This document shows, piece by piece, positions 33,763 to 43,017 of a stretch of DNA of 64,000 nucleotides. The stretch is taken from positions 1 through 64,000 of the forward strand of contig JADZEQ010000002.1 of assembly GCA_020850455.1 (NCBI GenBank), written 5' to 3'. This DNA is from Sphingomonadaceae bacterium. Lineage in GTDB: Bacteria; Pseudomonadota; Alphaproteobacteria; Sphingomonadales; Sphingomonadaceae. A program made the position numbers and the translations under genes. Under the pieces are notes generated by a model, which did no database searches, had not been told where the DNA came from, and saw nothing but the letters and a program-made list of their open reading frames with translations. Numbering within the stretch: the stretch's first letter is position 1; each line of letters starts with the position of its first letter.

Positions 33763-34680
33763 ATGCGATTTTTCGCCCCCGCCGCGCTTGCGCTAAGCTG
33801 TCTTTTGGCGAGCCCCAGCCCATTACTGGCGCAGACCAGCAGCCATGCTGCGCCCAGCGATGCCGCCCAGCGCCAATATCCGCATATCCGCACCACGCTC
33901 CATGGCGCGAACGGACCGCTCATCATCCTCATCCCCGGCATGTCCACCCCCGGCGCGGTGTGGGATGACAGCGTCACCCGCCTGTCACCCAGCCACCGCC
34001 TTCTGGTGGTCGAAGTGCGCGGCTTTGATGGCGAACGCGGCACGGTGAATGAGGCGGCGGGGCTGATCGAAGGTATCGTTACCGACCTCTCCACCGACCT
34101 TCGCGCGCGCAATTTGGGGCCGGCGACGATCGTCGGGCATAGTTTTGGCGGGTTAGTCGCGATGCATTTCGCGCTGAGCCATGCTGACCAGACCAACCGC
34201 TTGCTGATCGTCGATGCCCTGCCCTTTTTCGGCACCGTCATCCGCCCCGATGCCAGCGTGGAAAATATCGCGCCGCAGGCGAGCCGGATGCATGATGGCA
34301 TAATCGCCAATGCAGATGCGATGCGCGCGGCCGGCGCGCGCGGCGTTGCGCAGGGTGTGGTCGGCCAATGGTCGGTGGGGCAGGATAATGCCACCCGTAT
34401 CGCCAATTGGGCCATGCGCGCCGAACCCAATGTCGTGGCACAGGCGATGATGGAAGATATGCAGTCTGACCTGCGCCCCGACATCGCGCGCATCCATGTG
34501 CCGATGACCGTCCTATATCAGGCTGAGGGGAATCCCGAACTGGCCCGCGCGCGATACAGCGCCGATTATGCGGCCAATCCAGCGGTGCATCTGGTGCCCG
34601 TCACCCGCACCGCCCATTTCATCATGCTCGACCGACCCGATGCCTTTGATGCTGAATTGGCAGCAATTTTGGCGCGTTGA
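33763..34680 (+). CDS. Secreted alpha/beta hydrolase
   Basis: A 305-residue protein with a signal peptide ending near PLLAQ (residue 23). The oxyanion region LIPGMSTPG, the nucleophile elbow GHSFGG (about 126-131), and the catalytic Asp/His (HFIMLDRP near the end) define an alpha/beta hydrolase, probably an esterase or lipase-like enzyme acting in the periplasm. Good RBS AAGAGGAG upstream. The gene stands alone between the XRE gene and panB. Confidence 0.87.
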   Translation: MRFFAPAALALSCLLASPSPLLAQTSSHAAPSDAAQRQYPHIRTTLHGANGPLIILIPGMSTPGAVWDDSVTRLSPSHRLLVVEVRGFDGERGTVNEAAGLIEGIVTDLSTDLRARNLGPATIVGHSFGGLVAMHFALSHADQTNRLLIVDALPFFGTVIRPDASVENIAPQASRMHDGIIANADAMRAAGARGVAQGVVGQWSVGQDNATRIANWAMRAEPNVVAQAMMEDMQSDLRPDIARIHVPMTVLYQAEGNPELARARYSADYAANPAVHLVPVTRTAHFIMLDRPDAFDAELAAILAR

Positions 34681-34750
34681 GCGGCGAGGAACGGGGGTGA
34701 GGGGCGATTTGATTTGGGTGGCGGGGCTGGGCGGGTTATAGCATCCGCCC

Positions 34751-35623
34751 ATGTCCACCACCTATACGCTCGATACCGCGACCAGCCGCGCCAACCCGAC
34801 CCCCGCCCCGATGAAGCGGCTGACCGTCCCCGCCATCATGGGGCACAAGGCCGATGGCGTGACCAAGGAACCCTTGGTCATGCTGACCGCTTATACCGCA
34901 CGGATGGCCCAATTGCTCGACACCCATTGCGACATGCTGCTCGTCGGTGATTCGCTGGGTCAGGTTATTTACGGCCTGCCATCGACCATCCCGGTCACCA
35001 TCGAGATGATGGCCGCGCATGGGGCAGCTGTGGTGCGCGGGTCGTACCACAGCCTCGTCATCGTCGACATGCCCTTTGGCAGCTATGAGGGGTCACCCGA
35101 ACAGGCCTTCGCCAGCGCCAGCCGCCTGATGAAGGAATCGGGTTGCGCCGCCGTCAAGCTGGAGGGAGGGGAGGCGATGGCCGAAACCATCGGCTTTTTA
35201 TCGCGGCGCGGCATACCGGTGATGGCGCACATCGGCCTCACCCCCCAAGCGGTCAATGCGCTCGGCGGTTATGGTGCGCGCGGGCGCAGCGCAGCCGAAG
35301 AGGCCAAGATTTTGGCCGATGCGCGCGCGGTCGCCGATGCCGGGGCCTTTGCGCTCGTCGTCGAAGGGGTGCTCGAACATATTGCAGATGCGGTAACCGC
35401 GGCTGTCCCCATCCCCACCATCGGCATCGGCGCGTCGGCCAAATGCGACGGGCAGGTTCTGGTGACAGAGGATATGCTCGGCATGTTCGAACGCGTTCCG
35501 CGCTTCGTCAAACGCTATGCCGATATGGCCGGGCTGATCGGCGATACGGCACAGGCCTATGCGGCGGAAGTCAGGTCGCGTTCATTCCCCACCGTAGAAC
35601 AAATGTATCAACGCAAGGCTTGA
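34751..35623 (+). CDS. panB: 3-methyl-2-oxobutanoate hydroxymethyltransferase
   Basis: A 290-residue enzyme of pantothenate synthesis, making ketopantoate from alpha-ketoisovalerate and methylene-THF. Visible blocks are [27 protein letters not shown] (metal-binding Asp), [16 protein letters not shown] and [19 protein letters not shown]. Length is typical. No panC is adjacent. The extra-long product tail [15 protein letters not shown] is normal. Confidence 0.95.
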   Translation: MSTTYTLDTATSRANPTPAPMKRLTVPAIMGHKADGVTKEPLVMLTAYTARMAQLLDTHCDMLLVGDSLGQVIYGLPSTIPVTIEMMAAHGAAVVRGSYHSLVIVDMPFGSYEGSPEQAFASASRLMKESGCAAVKLEGGEAMAETIGFLSRRGIPVMAHIGLTPQAVNALGGYGARGRSAAEEAKILADARAVADAGAFALVVEGVLEHIADAVTAAVPIPTIGIGASAKCDGQVLVTEDMLGMFERVPRFVKRYADMAGLIGDTAQAYAAEVRSRSFPTVEQMYQRKA

Positions 35624-35719
35624 ATGGCATGGGGCAACGCGATGCTTGGCGTTTGCCCTTTGCATGGCTAAGGGAATGGCGCGCGCCGCTGGCGCAGCAA
35701 TATAGGATTGGATGGAAAT

Positions 35720-36484
35720 TTGGCGCTGAGTCCTACTGACGGCGAAACCTTCATGCGCGAAGTCGATGATGCGGTGCGCGCCGATTTTTTTGAACGATTT
35801 TTCCGCAACTATGGCAAATTGACGCTGGCGGTCATCGTCGCCGCCTTGCTGGCCCTCGGCGGGTGGCTTTATTGGCGCCACCATGAACAAACGGTCGCCG
35901 ATGCCAATGGCCGTGCGTACAGCGCGGTCATCGACGCGCTGGCCAATAATCGCCCGCGCGCCGCCGCCAATGCCGCCGAAGCGATCGCCAAGGGGGATAG
36001 CCCCGCCTATCGCGTGCTCGCCCGCATGGCACAGGGCGCCGCGGCAGAGGTGGAGGGGAATGCCACACTGGCAGCGCAGCGATATGCCGCTGCGGCCAAT
36101 GACCTCGACGCCCCGCCAGCGATGCGGCAAACCGCCTTGTTACGTGAGGTTTTGCTGCAATTTGATACGCTGGCACCCGATGCGGTGATCGCGCGCCTGT
36201 CGAGCGTGGTGGCCGACAATGCCAGCCCCGCCTTTCCAGCGGCGGCAGAATTGACCGCATTGGCCCAAGTGAAAAAAAATAACCGTACGGCGGCCATTGC
36301 GCTTTACCGGCGGATCGCAGCGCACAGCGCCGCGACCCCATCGCTCAAGCGCCGCGCGAACCAGATGGTCGCCAATCTGGGGGCGCAGACCAATGCCCCG
36401 GCGACCCGCCCTGCTGCGGCCGCCACAGCTGCTGCGCGCCCCGCTGCACCCGCTGCTGCTGCGCCCGCGGCCCCAGCCCGCTAA
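35720..36484 (+). CDS. YfgM-like tetratricopeptide membrane protein
   Basis: About 254 residues. I prefer the TTG at 35720 (ALSPTDGETFMREVDDAVRAD); the track TTG at 35708 and an ATG at 35753 are alternatives. A cytoplasmic N-terminus is followed by one membrane helix (LTLAVIVAALLALGGWLYW, about 38-56), a TPR-like helical periplasmic domain, and an Ala/Pro-rich tail. YfgM-like proteins sit next to bamB in many genomes and assist periplasmic folding with PpiD and the Sec translocon. The bamB-der order here is the conserved one. Confidence 0.8.
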   Translation: MALSPTDGETFMREVDDAVRADFFERFFRNYGKLTLAVIVAALLALGGWLYWRHHEQTVADANGRAYSAVIDALANNRPRAAANAAEAIAKGDSPAYRVLARMAQGAAAEVEGNATLAAQRYAAAANDLDAPPAMRQTALLREVLLQFDTLAPDAVIARLSSVVADNASPAFPAAAELTALAQVKKNNRTAAIALYRRIAAHSAATPSLKRRANQMVANLGAQTNAPATRPAAAATAAARPAAPAAAAPAAPAR

Positions 36485-36505
36485 GCCCGATTTCAGGAAG
36501 AGAGA

Positions 36506-37852
36506 ATGTCGATGCAAATAAAGCATAAGTTGGGCAGCCAAATCCTCCTCAGCACGGTGATCGCAATGGCGCTGGCCGGTTGCGGCGTCTTTAAGGGTGG
36601 GGATGGCCCGCGCACACCCACCGTCGGCAATCGCGAATCCATATTGGGCAATGCACAGCAATTGGCGGTCGATCCGACGACGGCGGGGATGGAAGTGGTG
36701 CTGCCCGGCGCGGTCACCAACGCTGACTGGACGCAACCGGGCGGCAATGCATCCAAGTCGATGGGCCATATCGCGCTCGGCGCAAGTTTGGCAGAGGCAT
36801 GGCGCGGGCAAATTTCGGGCGGCACCAGCCGTGCGCGGCTGGCCAGCGCCCCGGTGATCGGCGGTGGCAGCCTGTTCGTCATCGATACCGAGGGGCGGGT
36901 CAACGCCTTTGATGCGGCGACCGGCGCACGCCGCTGGGCGACCGTCGTTGGCGACACGACACGCGACGGGCAGCGCGCGCGCTTTGGCGGTGGGGTCAGC
37001 GTCGATGGCCCGATCGTCTATGCCGCAACCGGCCTTGGCGACGTCGCGGCGCTGGATGCGGCAACCGGCGCGGTGCGCTGGACGGTGCGCCCCGGCGGGC
37101 CGCTGCGCGGGGCACCGACAATCGCCTTTGGCAATGTCTTTGTGATGGCGCAGGATAATCAGATTTTTGCGTTGCGCGCCAGCGACGGCAATATCGAATG
37201 GCAGGAAGCGGGCACATTGGCCCCGGGCAGCGTTTTTGGCGCTGCCGCCCCGGCGGCTGGTCAGGCGACGATCATCGCCGGATATTCGAGCGGGGAATTA
37301 AACGCCTATCGTTATGAAAATGGCCGCGCATTGTGGAATGATGCGCTCGCCCGCACCAGCGCAGCGGCGACGGTTTCGACCTTGTCGGACATTGATGCAG
37401 ACCCGATCATCGACCGTGGCCGGGTATATGCCATTGGTCAGGGTGGGCGCATGGCCGCCTATGAATTGCTGACCGGCCAGCGCATCTGGGAAATGAATAT
37501 CGGCGGCATATCCACGCCGTGGGTGGCGGGCGAATGGGTGTTCGTCGCCACCAATGATGCGCGCGTTTTCTGCATTGCGCGCACCACCGGGCGCATCCGC
37601 TGGATCGGCCAATTGCCGCAATTCAAGGATGCCGACGACCGCCAAGGGGCGATCCGCTGGACTGGCCCGCTGCTCGCGGGCGGGCGGCTCATCCTTGTCA
37701 GTTCGGACGGACGGATGGCGCAGCTTAACCCTGCTGACGGCGCGATCCAGTCCATCACCCCGATTTCGGGGCCAACCCGGCTGCCGCCGGTTGTCGCCAA
37801 TGGCATGCTCTATATCTTGGATGATAGCGGGCGCATCACCGCCTGGCGATGA
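36506..37852 (+). CDS. bamB: Outer-membrane protein assembly factor BamB
   Basis: A 448-residue lipoprotein with lipobox LAGC (residue 24), then a PQQ-like eight-bladed beta propeller with recurrent A-x-D/N-x-x-T-G-x-x-x-W blade ends (for example DAATGARRW, DAATGAVRW, LTGQRIWEM). It is the BAM-complex lipoprotein that helps insert beta-barrel proteins, including receptors like the one at 5.2-7.8 kb. Start ATG has GGAAGAGAG upstream. The stop overlaps der (ATGA). Confidence 0.92.
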   Translation: MSMQIKHKLGSQILLSTVIAMALAGCGVFKGGDGPRTPTVGNRESILGNAQQLAVDPTTAGMEVVLPGAVTNADWTQPGGNASKSMGHIALGASLAEAWRGQISGGTSRARLASAPVIGGGSLFVIDTEGRVNAFDAATGARRWATVVGDTTRDGQRARFGGGVSVDGPIVYAATGLGDVAALDAATGAVRWTVRPGGPLRGAPTIAFGNVFVMAQDNQIFALRASDGNIEWQEAGTLAPGSVFGAAAPAAGQATIIAGYSSGELNAYRYENGRALWNDALARTSAAATVSTLSDIDADPIIDRGRVYAIGQGGRMAAYELLTGQRIWEMNIGGISTPWVAGEWVFVATNDARVFCIARTTGRIRWIGQLPQFKDADDRQGAIRWTGPLLAGGRLILVSSDGRMAQLNPADGAIQSITPISGPTRLPPVVANGMLYILDDSGRITAWR

Positions 37853-39432
37853 GACCGCCAACGCTCGCCATTATCGGACGACCCAATGTCGGCAAATCCA
37901 CCCTGTTCAATCGCTTGGTGGGTAAAAAGCTGGCGCTGGTCGATGACCGTCCGGGGGTAACCCGCGACCGGCGGGAGGGGGATGCGAATCTGCTCGGCCT
38001 CGAATTTCGGGTCATCGACACAGCAGGCTTTGAAGAAGATGATGCGGCAACGCTGCCGGGGCGGATGCGCGCACAAACCGAAGCAGCGGTGCAGGCGGCG
38101 GATGCCGCGCTGTTCCTGGTCGATGCGCGCGCCGGGATTACCCCGCTCGATGCCGAAATCGGACGCTGGCTGCGCGATGCCGACACGCCGATCATCCTTG
38201 TCGCCAACAAGGCGGAGGGGCGCGAGGGCGCGGCCGGCGTTTCGGAGGCGTGGAGCCTGGGCTTTGGCGAACCTTTTGGCATTTCGGCTGAACATGGGGA
38301 GGGTATGGTCGATTTGTTCGACGCGCTGCGCCCACACCTCGAACGCGATGCAACCGCCGATGATGGGGAGGAGGATGACGCCCCCGACGCCCCGCTCAAA
38401 CTGGCGATCGTGGGGCGACCCAATGCCGGCAAATCGACCCTTATCAACAAGATTTTGGGCGAAGACCGGCTGATTACCGGGCCGGAGGCGGGGATTACCC
38501 GCGATTCCATCTCCATCGACTGGCAATGGCGTGATAGCGACGGAAGCGAGCGTGCGGTGCGCCTTATCGACACGGCCGGGATGCGCAAGCGCGCCAAGGT
38601 GCAGGACAAGCTCGAAAAATTATCGGTGGCCGACGCGCTCCATTCGATCGCCTTTGCCGAAGTCGTCCTACTGTTGCTCGATGCCACCTTGGGGCTGGAG
38701 GCGCAGGATTTGCGCATCGCCGACCGCGTGCTGGATGAGGGGCGCGCGCTCATCATCGCGCTCAACAAATGGGATGTCGCGGACGAAGGATCGGCGCTCT
38801 ATCAAGGGGTGCGCGCCGCGCTCGACGAAGGTCTGGCACAGGTGCGCGGTGTTCCCCTGCTCACCATTTCGGGGGCGACCGGCAAGGGGGTCGACAATCT
38901 GATCGATGCGGCCTTCACGCTGCGCGAACAATGGTCGCGCCGGGTGCCGACCGCCGCACTCAACCGCTGGTTCGAAGCGGCAAAGGATGCCAATCCGCCC
39001 CCCGCGCCCAAGGGGCAACGGATCAAGCTGCGCTATATTACGCAGGCGCGTAACCGCCCGCCGACCTTTATCGTTTTTGGCAATCGCACCGATTTATTGC
39101 CCGAAAGCTACCGCCGTTATCTGGTCAACGGACTACGCCGGACGCTGGATTTTGGCGCGGTGCCGGTGCGCCTGACCTTTCGCGGCAGTGCCAACCCTTA
39201 TGGCGAAGCGGCACGCAAGTCGGCCGCGCGGGTTGCCGACCGTCCGACCACCCGCCGCGCGCCGCGCGCCACCGCGCCCGATGGCGATGCACCAAAGCCG
39301 CGCCGACGGCCCGCGCGCTCATCCGGTGCGGCGCCCAGCCGCGATACCAATCGAGATGATGGCGGGAAAAGCGGCGCTAAGAATGGCCCCAAGCGTGGTG
39401 GACGGGGCAGCCCCCCCAAAGCGCGCAGGTAA
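37849..39432 (+). CDS. der: Ribosome biogenesis GTPase Der (EngA)
   Basis: A 527-residue protein with two tandem GTPase domains: GRPNVGKST (residues 10-18) with DRPGVTRDR, and GRPNAGKST (about 189-197), followed by a KH-like domain (RIKLRYITQARNRPPTF). It acts in 50S subunit maturation. An unusually long basic tail of about 70 residues after the KH-like domain (rich in Arg, Pro, Lys, Gly) exceeds the usual Der length of roughly 440-490; such tails are common in sphingomonads. Coupled to bamB. Confidence 0.95.
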   Translation: MRPPTLAIIGRPNVGKSTLFNRLVGKKLALVDDRPGVTRDRREGDANLLGLEFRVIDTAGFEEDDAATLPGRMRAQTEAAVQAADAALFLVDARAGITPLDAEIGRWLRDADTPIILVANKAEGREGAAGVSEAWSLGFGEPFGISAEHGEGMVDLFDALRPHLERDATADDGEEDDAPDAPLKLAIVGRPNAGKSTLINKILGEDRLITGPEAGITRDSISIDWQWRDSDGSERAVRLIDTAGMRKRAKVQDKLEKLSVADALHSIAFAEVVLLLLDATLGLEAQDLRIADRVLDEGRALIIALNKWDVADEGSALYQGVRAALDEGLAQVRGVPLLTISGATGKGVDNLIDAAFTLREQWSRRVPTAALNRWFEAAKDANPPPAPKGQRIKLRYITQARNRPPTFIVFGNRTDLLPESYRRYLVNGLRRTLDFGAVPVRLTFRGSANPYGEAARKSAARVADRPTTRRAPRATAPDGDAPKPRRRPARSSGAAPSRDTNRDDGGKSGAKNGPKRGGRGSPPKARR

Positions 39433-39515
39433 CAAAGTTTTTACCGGCTGGCGTCTATTTATCGCGCATGGGATCGTTCACGCCCCGGGCCGGGCGCAGA
39501 CGTTAGAGATTGTCG

Positions 39516-39938
39516 ATGTCGCACGAACAAATTGCTTTGGTTGACTGGGCTGCCTTTGCGGAAACGCGCGGGTCGCTGGGTTCATCCTTCATGCGGATTT
39601 TGGGCTATTTCTTTGAAGATGGCCTGAAATCCATCGATCAGATTGAACAGGCCATGCGCCTCGACAATGCGGCAGGGCTGATTTTGCCCGCGCATACGTT
39701 GAAGAGCGAGGCGCGCCAATTTGGCGGCGAACGACTCGGTCAATTGGCCGAGGATATTGAAATGCATGGCCGCAATTGCGTCGAATCGCGGCAGGCACCC
39801 AGCCAATTTGTCCAGCAAGTGGTCGCGCTGCGCCCGCTGTTTGCCGAAACCATGGCGGCTATTGAGCGGGAGGCTAACCCACTCGCCTCACGCCGCTCGC
39901 CGGGTGGCCCCGGCGGTTTTGGCCGCCGCGTCGCCTGA
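39516..39938 (+). CDS. Histidine phosphotransfer (HPt) domain protein
   Basis: About 140 residues from the ATG at 39516. The helical core contains PAHTLKSEARQFGGERLGQLA, where His is the expected phosphorylated residue of HPt domains. Single-domain HPt proteins shuttle phosphate between hybrid kinases and response regulators; the partners are not in this window. A Gly/Pro-rich tail (RRSPGGPGGFGRR) is likely disordered. Confidence 0.82.
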   Translation: MSHEQIALVDWAAFAETRGSLGSSFMRILGYFFEDGLKSIDQIEQAMRLDNAAGLILPAHTLKSEARQFGGERLGQLAEDIEMHGRNCVESRQAPSQFVQQVVALRPLFAETMAAIEREANPLASRRSPGGPGGFGRRVA

Positions 39939-39950
39939 GCAGATGGCGGC

Positions 39951-40430
39951 CTAATCCGCCGCCGGTTTACTTTGCAGCTGGATGTAATTTTCCATCCCCA
40001 TACGCGCGATCATTTCCTGCTGGGTTTCGATCCAGTCCACATGTTCCTCTTCGCTCGCCAATATGTCGGCAAAGAGCGCGCGGCTGACATAATCGCCAAC
40101 GCTTTCCGCATGGGCAATCGCGCCCTTTAGCTGGATGAGCGCATCCTGTTCGAGCGCTAGGTCAGCACCCAAAATCTCCGCGACATTTTCGCCGATGCGC
40201 AGCCGACCCATCATCTGAAAATTGGGCAGGCCACCCAGAAAAAGGATGCGGTCCGCCAATTTGTCGGCGTGCTTCATCTCATCAATCGATTCGTGCCGTT
40301 CATGCTCGGCAAGGCGTGCCACACCCCAATTGGCGAGCATCCGGTAATGGAGCCAATATTGGTTGATCGCGGTCAGTTCATTTTTGAGCGCATCATTCAG
40401 ATGCTCAATGACCTTGGTATCGCCCTGCAT
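39951..40430 (-). CDS. bfr: Bacterioferritin
   Basis: A 159-residue four-helix bundle from the ATG at 40430 with GGAGG just upstream; the track start at 40619 is a shadow extension. Helix A (VIEHLNDALKNELTAINQYWLHYRML) supplies the ferroxidase Glu, and HERHESIDEMKHADKLADRILF and ASEEEHVDWIETQQEMI the second metal ligands. The haem-binding Met in NFQMMGRLRIG is present. It stores iron as a 24-mer. A bacterioferritin-associated ferredoxin gene lies just upstream in the same orientation. Confidence 0.94.
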   Translation of the reverse strand: MQGDTKVIEHLNDALKNELTAINQYWLHYRMLANWGVARLAEHERHESIDEMKHADKLADRILFLGGLPNFQMMGRLRIGENVAEILGADLALEQDALIQLKGAIAHAESVGDYVSRALFADILASEEEHVDWIETQQEMIARMGMENYIQLQSKPAAD

Positions 40431-40498
40431 ATCATCCTCCGGCATTTTTAATTGGCCGCCATTATGCGCCCATGCGGATATGCTGCCAAGGGGGTGCA

Positions 40499-40523
40499 CG
40501 CAAAAAAGTCCAGCTTTTCTGCG
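40499..40523. promoter_or_regulatory. Inverted repeat upstream of bfr
   Basis: CGCAAAAAAG (40499-40508) and CTTTTCTGCG (40514-40523) are inverted with one mismatch around five bases. It lies 69-93 bases before the bfr start, in the gap after bfd. An iron-responsive operator is possible; no match to a known Fur, Irr or RirA box could be established by eye. Confidence 0.3.
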
Positions 40524-40555
40524 GTTTTCGCTAATGCGAGTGCGTTGCGGGTGCG

Positions 40556-40735
40556 TTAGATACGCTGGGTGCGTTCGGCCGCGATCAGCTCGCGCGCGGC
40601 GGGAACGCAGGTGCCACATTTGGGACGGCGACCCAAGCTGCGATAAGCACTATTGGGGCATGTCGCACCCGACCGCGCGGCGGCACGGACGTCATCTTCC
40701 CTCAGGGCGTTGCAGACACACAAGATCATGCGCAT
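40556..40735 (-). CDS. bfd: Bacterioferritin-associated ferredoxin (2Fe-2S)
   Basis: A 59-residue protein from the ATG at 40735 (MRMILCVCNALRED); a second in-frame ATG at 40729 is possible. The Cys pattern is C-x-C near the start and C-x-x-C in KCGTC, as expected for Bfd, which reduces ferric iron in bacterioferritin for release. It precedes bfr by 125 bases. Confidence 0.88.
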   Translation of the reverse strand: MRMILCVCNALREDDVRAAARSGATCPNSAYRSLGRRPKCGTCVPAARELIAAERTQRI

Positions 40736-40771
40736 GGCTCTAGCGCAAATGCGAGTAGGTCGCAATAGCGT

Positions 40772-42031
40772 TTATGCGCTGGCGGGTCGATTCTTGCGCA
40801 TCGGTTGCAGCGACCGGCGCGCCATGCTGCGCCACAGCCATTCGAGCGGGCCATAATAGTGCCGTTCGAGCCATGGTTTTGACCATAAGAGCATGATCAG
40901 CCACACCCCCGCCACCGGCAGATAGACGGCGGTGCGCGACCAATGGCCGAACTGCCCCAGACCCCAGCCGTAAAATAGCGCGGCCATCAAAATGCTGGTG
41001 CCCAGATAATTGGTAAAGGCGGCGCGCCCCACCGCCGCGACCCGCGCCGTCCATGCGCTGGTGGCGAAACGCTGCGCCAGCCCCATGAACAAAGCGGCGT
41101 AGCCCGCGCTCATCAGGAAATCAAAGGGGACGGAGGCAAAGAAGGTGCTGAACAGCAGCGGGATTGGTTGCACATCCCCGGCCAATTGCCACCATAGCAG
41201 TCCCAGATTGGCGATGATGCCGATGCCCAGCCCATAGTTGCGCCATTTGTCGAGCCGGGCGAGCGACCATTGCCCCTGGAGCATGCCGCTTTTGTAGAGC
41301 ATCATGCCCATCAGCATCAGCGCCAGCGTTTCTGCGCCATACATGGCGATATTGACGAGCGGACTATACCAGCTTTTGGCAAAGCGTGTCGCCACCATCG
41401 TGCCAAAATCGGCACGATAGATGGCGATTTGCTGCGCGGTTTCGGGGCTTTCATGCGCGAATTGCGCCGCAACCTGCCGGTGCACCTGTTGCAGTTCGGC
41501 AGGGGCGCCGGCGCTGCCCCCGGCCAGCAGGGGGATGGTCATCATCCCCGCAATCAACCAGCCGAGCAGGAAAAAGCCGATAAACCATCGGCGCAGCGCG
41601 CGCATGCTGCAGTTACGGAAGGCATAGAGCAGCATGCCGACCATCGCATAAAGGAATAAAATATCGCCGAACCAGATGAGGTAGAAATGGATGAGGCCAA
41701 AGAGCGCCAGCACCGCCATCCGCCCATAATGGACGCGCCCTTCCCCCGCACCGCTCGCGCGCGCGCTTTCGATGACCAGCAGGGTCGATGCCCCGAACAT
41801 CAGCGAAAATAGCCCGCGCATCTTGGAATCGAACAGGACGAAATTGGCGGCCCAGACCCAGAGGTCGCTGCCGGTGTGGCCGCCCCAGTTGCGCGGTGAG
41901 ATATAGGCGCCGTCGGGCATCGCAAAGGCGACGATGTTCATCAACAAAATGCCCATGACGGCAAAACCGCGCGTCACATCCAGCCCAGTAATGCGCGTCG
42001 CCAGCGGCGCGCCCGATTGTTCGCTCATCAT
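40772..42031 (-). CDS. DUF418 family membrane protein
   Basis: About 419 residues from the ATG at 42031 (or 42028), with GGGGAG upstream; the 581-residue track ORF adds a long shadow extension. About ten hydrophobic segments. The start LDVTRGFAVMGILLMNIVAF and the C-terminal VAAVGRAAFTNYLGTSI and GPLEWLWRSM blocks are the DUF418 signature. Function unknown; members resemble acyltransferase-type membrane proteins. Confidence 0.86.
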   Translation of the reverse strand: MMSEQSGAPLATRITGLDVTRGFAVMGILLMNIVAFAMPDGAYISPRNWGGHTGSDLWVWAANFVLFDSKMRGLFSLMFGASTLLVIESARASGAGEGRVHYGRMAVLALFGLIHFYLIWFGDILFLYAMVGMLLYAFRNCSMRALRRWFIGFFLLGWLIAGMMTIPLLAGGSAGAPAELQQVHRQVAAQFAHESPETAQQIAIYRADFGTMVATRFAKSWYSPLVNIAMYGAETLALMLMGMMLYKSGMLQGQWSLARLDKWRNYGLGIGIIANLGLLWWQLAGDVQPIPLLFSTFFASVPFDFLMSAGYAALFMGLAQRFATSAWTARVAAVGRAAFTNYLGTSILMAALFYGWGLGQFGHWSRTAVYLPVAGVWLIMLLWSKPWLERHYYGPLEWLWRSMARRSLQPMRKNRPASA

Positions 42032-42084
42032 ATTCTCCCCCCGCGGGGAAATACCATGGCGTATTATGCTGTCAATACAGTCAC

Positions 42085-43017
42085 TCAGCGCCTTGGGGTG
42101 GCGATGGCGGTGACAAGGCCGATTAGCGCGAGCAGCGCGCCCGCCAGCGACAAGGGCGACCAGACATAGCCCTCCGCCACCGTAGAAATCGCCATGGCGA
42201 TGATCGGCACCAGCACGCTCGACCATGCGGCGGGCCCTGCCCCAATATCGCGGATCAGCGCGAAATAGAGCGGAAAGGTCACCACACTGCCGATGATCGC
42301 CAGATAAAATAGACCGGCGAGGTAGCCGGGCGCGGTCGGCAGCACCGGCGGGCCGACACTTGCCCATGCCCAGATACCATTGGCGATGCTGCCCGCCACC
42401 ATCGCCCAGCCGAGCGGCGTGAAGGGGGGTAGGGTGCGCAGCGCGCTGCCCGCTTGCAGCACATTGCTGACCGATGCGCACATGACCGCCGTGGCGGCCA
42501 GCGCCACCCCGGTCCATGCGCGGCTTGGGTCCGCCCCAATAGCGCGTGCTTCATGGAGCAGCATCAAACCGATACCGATGAGCGCGATGGCAGCGCCGGC
42601 AACAAAGCGCCGGTCAAACCGTGTGCCGAGAAACCAGCGCGACAAAAGGCTGTTGGGAATGATCAGCGCGGCAAAAATCACCGCGACGATGCCCGATGTA
42701 ATATAGGCTTCGGATGCGTAGACGAGGTTGAAGTTCAACGAAAATTGCAGCACCCCCATCAGCGCCAAAACCGGCCAGACGGCGCGCGGGACGGCCATAT
42801 TCTCACCGCGAAACCAGCCCAATATCAGCATGGCAACACCTGCCAGCGTGAAACGCCATGTCACCGACCAAGCAGGCGCGATGGTCGATATCTGGTCGCG
42901 GATGACAATCCACGTCGAACCCCAGATCAGCGAAATCAGCAGCAGCGGCAGCAAAATACGCGGGCGCAGCAGGCTGGGCGCTGGGGCGCGCCCCGGTACG
43001 TCAAGCGCAGCCGTCAC
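42085..43017 (-). CDS. EamA/DMT-superfamily transporter
   Basis: About 310 residues from the GTG at 43017, which overlaps the threonine aldolase stop (GTGA); the 5' extension in the track is a shadow. Ten predicted membrane segments in two EamA repeats, the first starting LISLIWGSTWIVIRDQISTIAP, the second around YLAGLFYLAIIGSVVTFPLY. Such proteins export amino acids or metabolites. Coupling to threonine aldolase hints at an amino-acid-related substrate, but this is speculative. Confidence 0.87.
   Translation of the reverse strand: MTAALDVPGRAPAPSLLRPRILLPLLLISLIWGSTWIVIRDQISTIAPAWSVTWRFTLAGVAMLILGWFRGENMAVPRAVWPVLALMGVLQFSLNFNLVYASEAYITSGIVAVIFAALIIPNSLLSRWFLGTRFDRRFVAGAAIALIGIGLMLLHEARAIGADPSRAWTGVALAATAVMCASVSNVLQAGSALRTLPPFTPLGWAMVAGSIANGIWAWASVGPPVLPTAPGYLAGLFYLAIIGSVVTFPLYFALIRDIGAGPAAWSSVLVPIIAMAISTVAEGYVWSPLSLAGALLALIGLVTAIATPRR

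Noticed and set aside
42032-42517. 5' extension of the DUF418 ORF
   Set aside because: It overlaps the EamA gene in another frame; DUF418 motifs begin at the ATG at 42031 with a good ribosome site.
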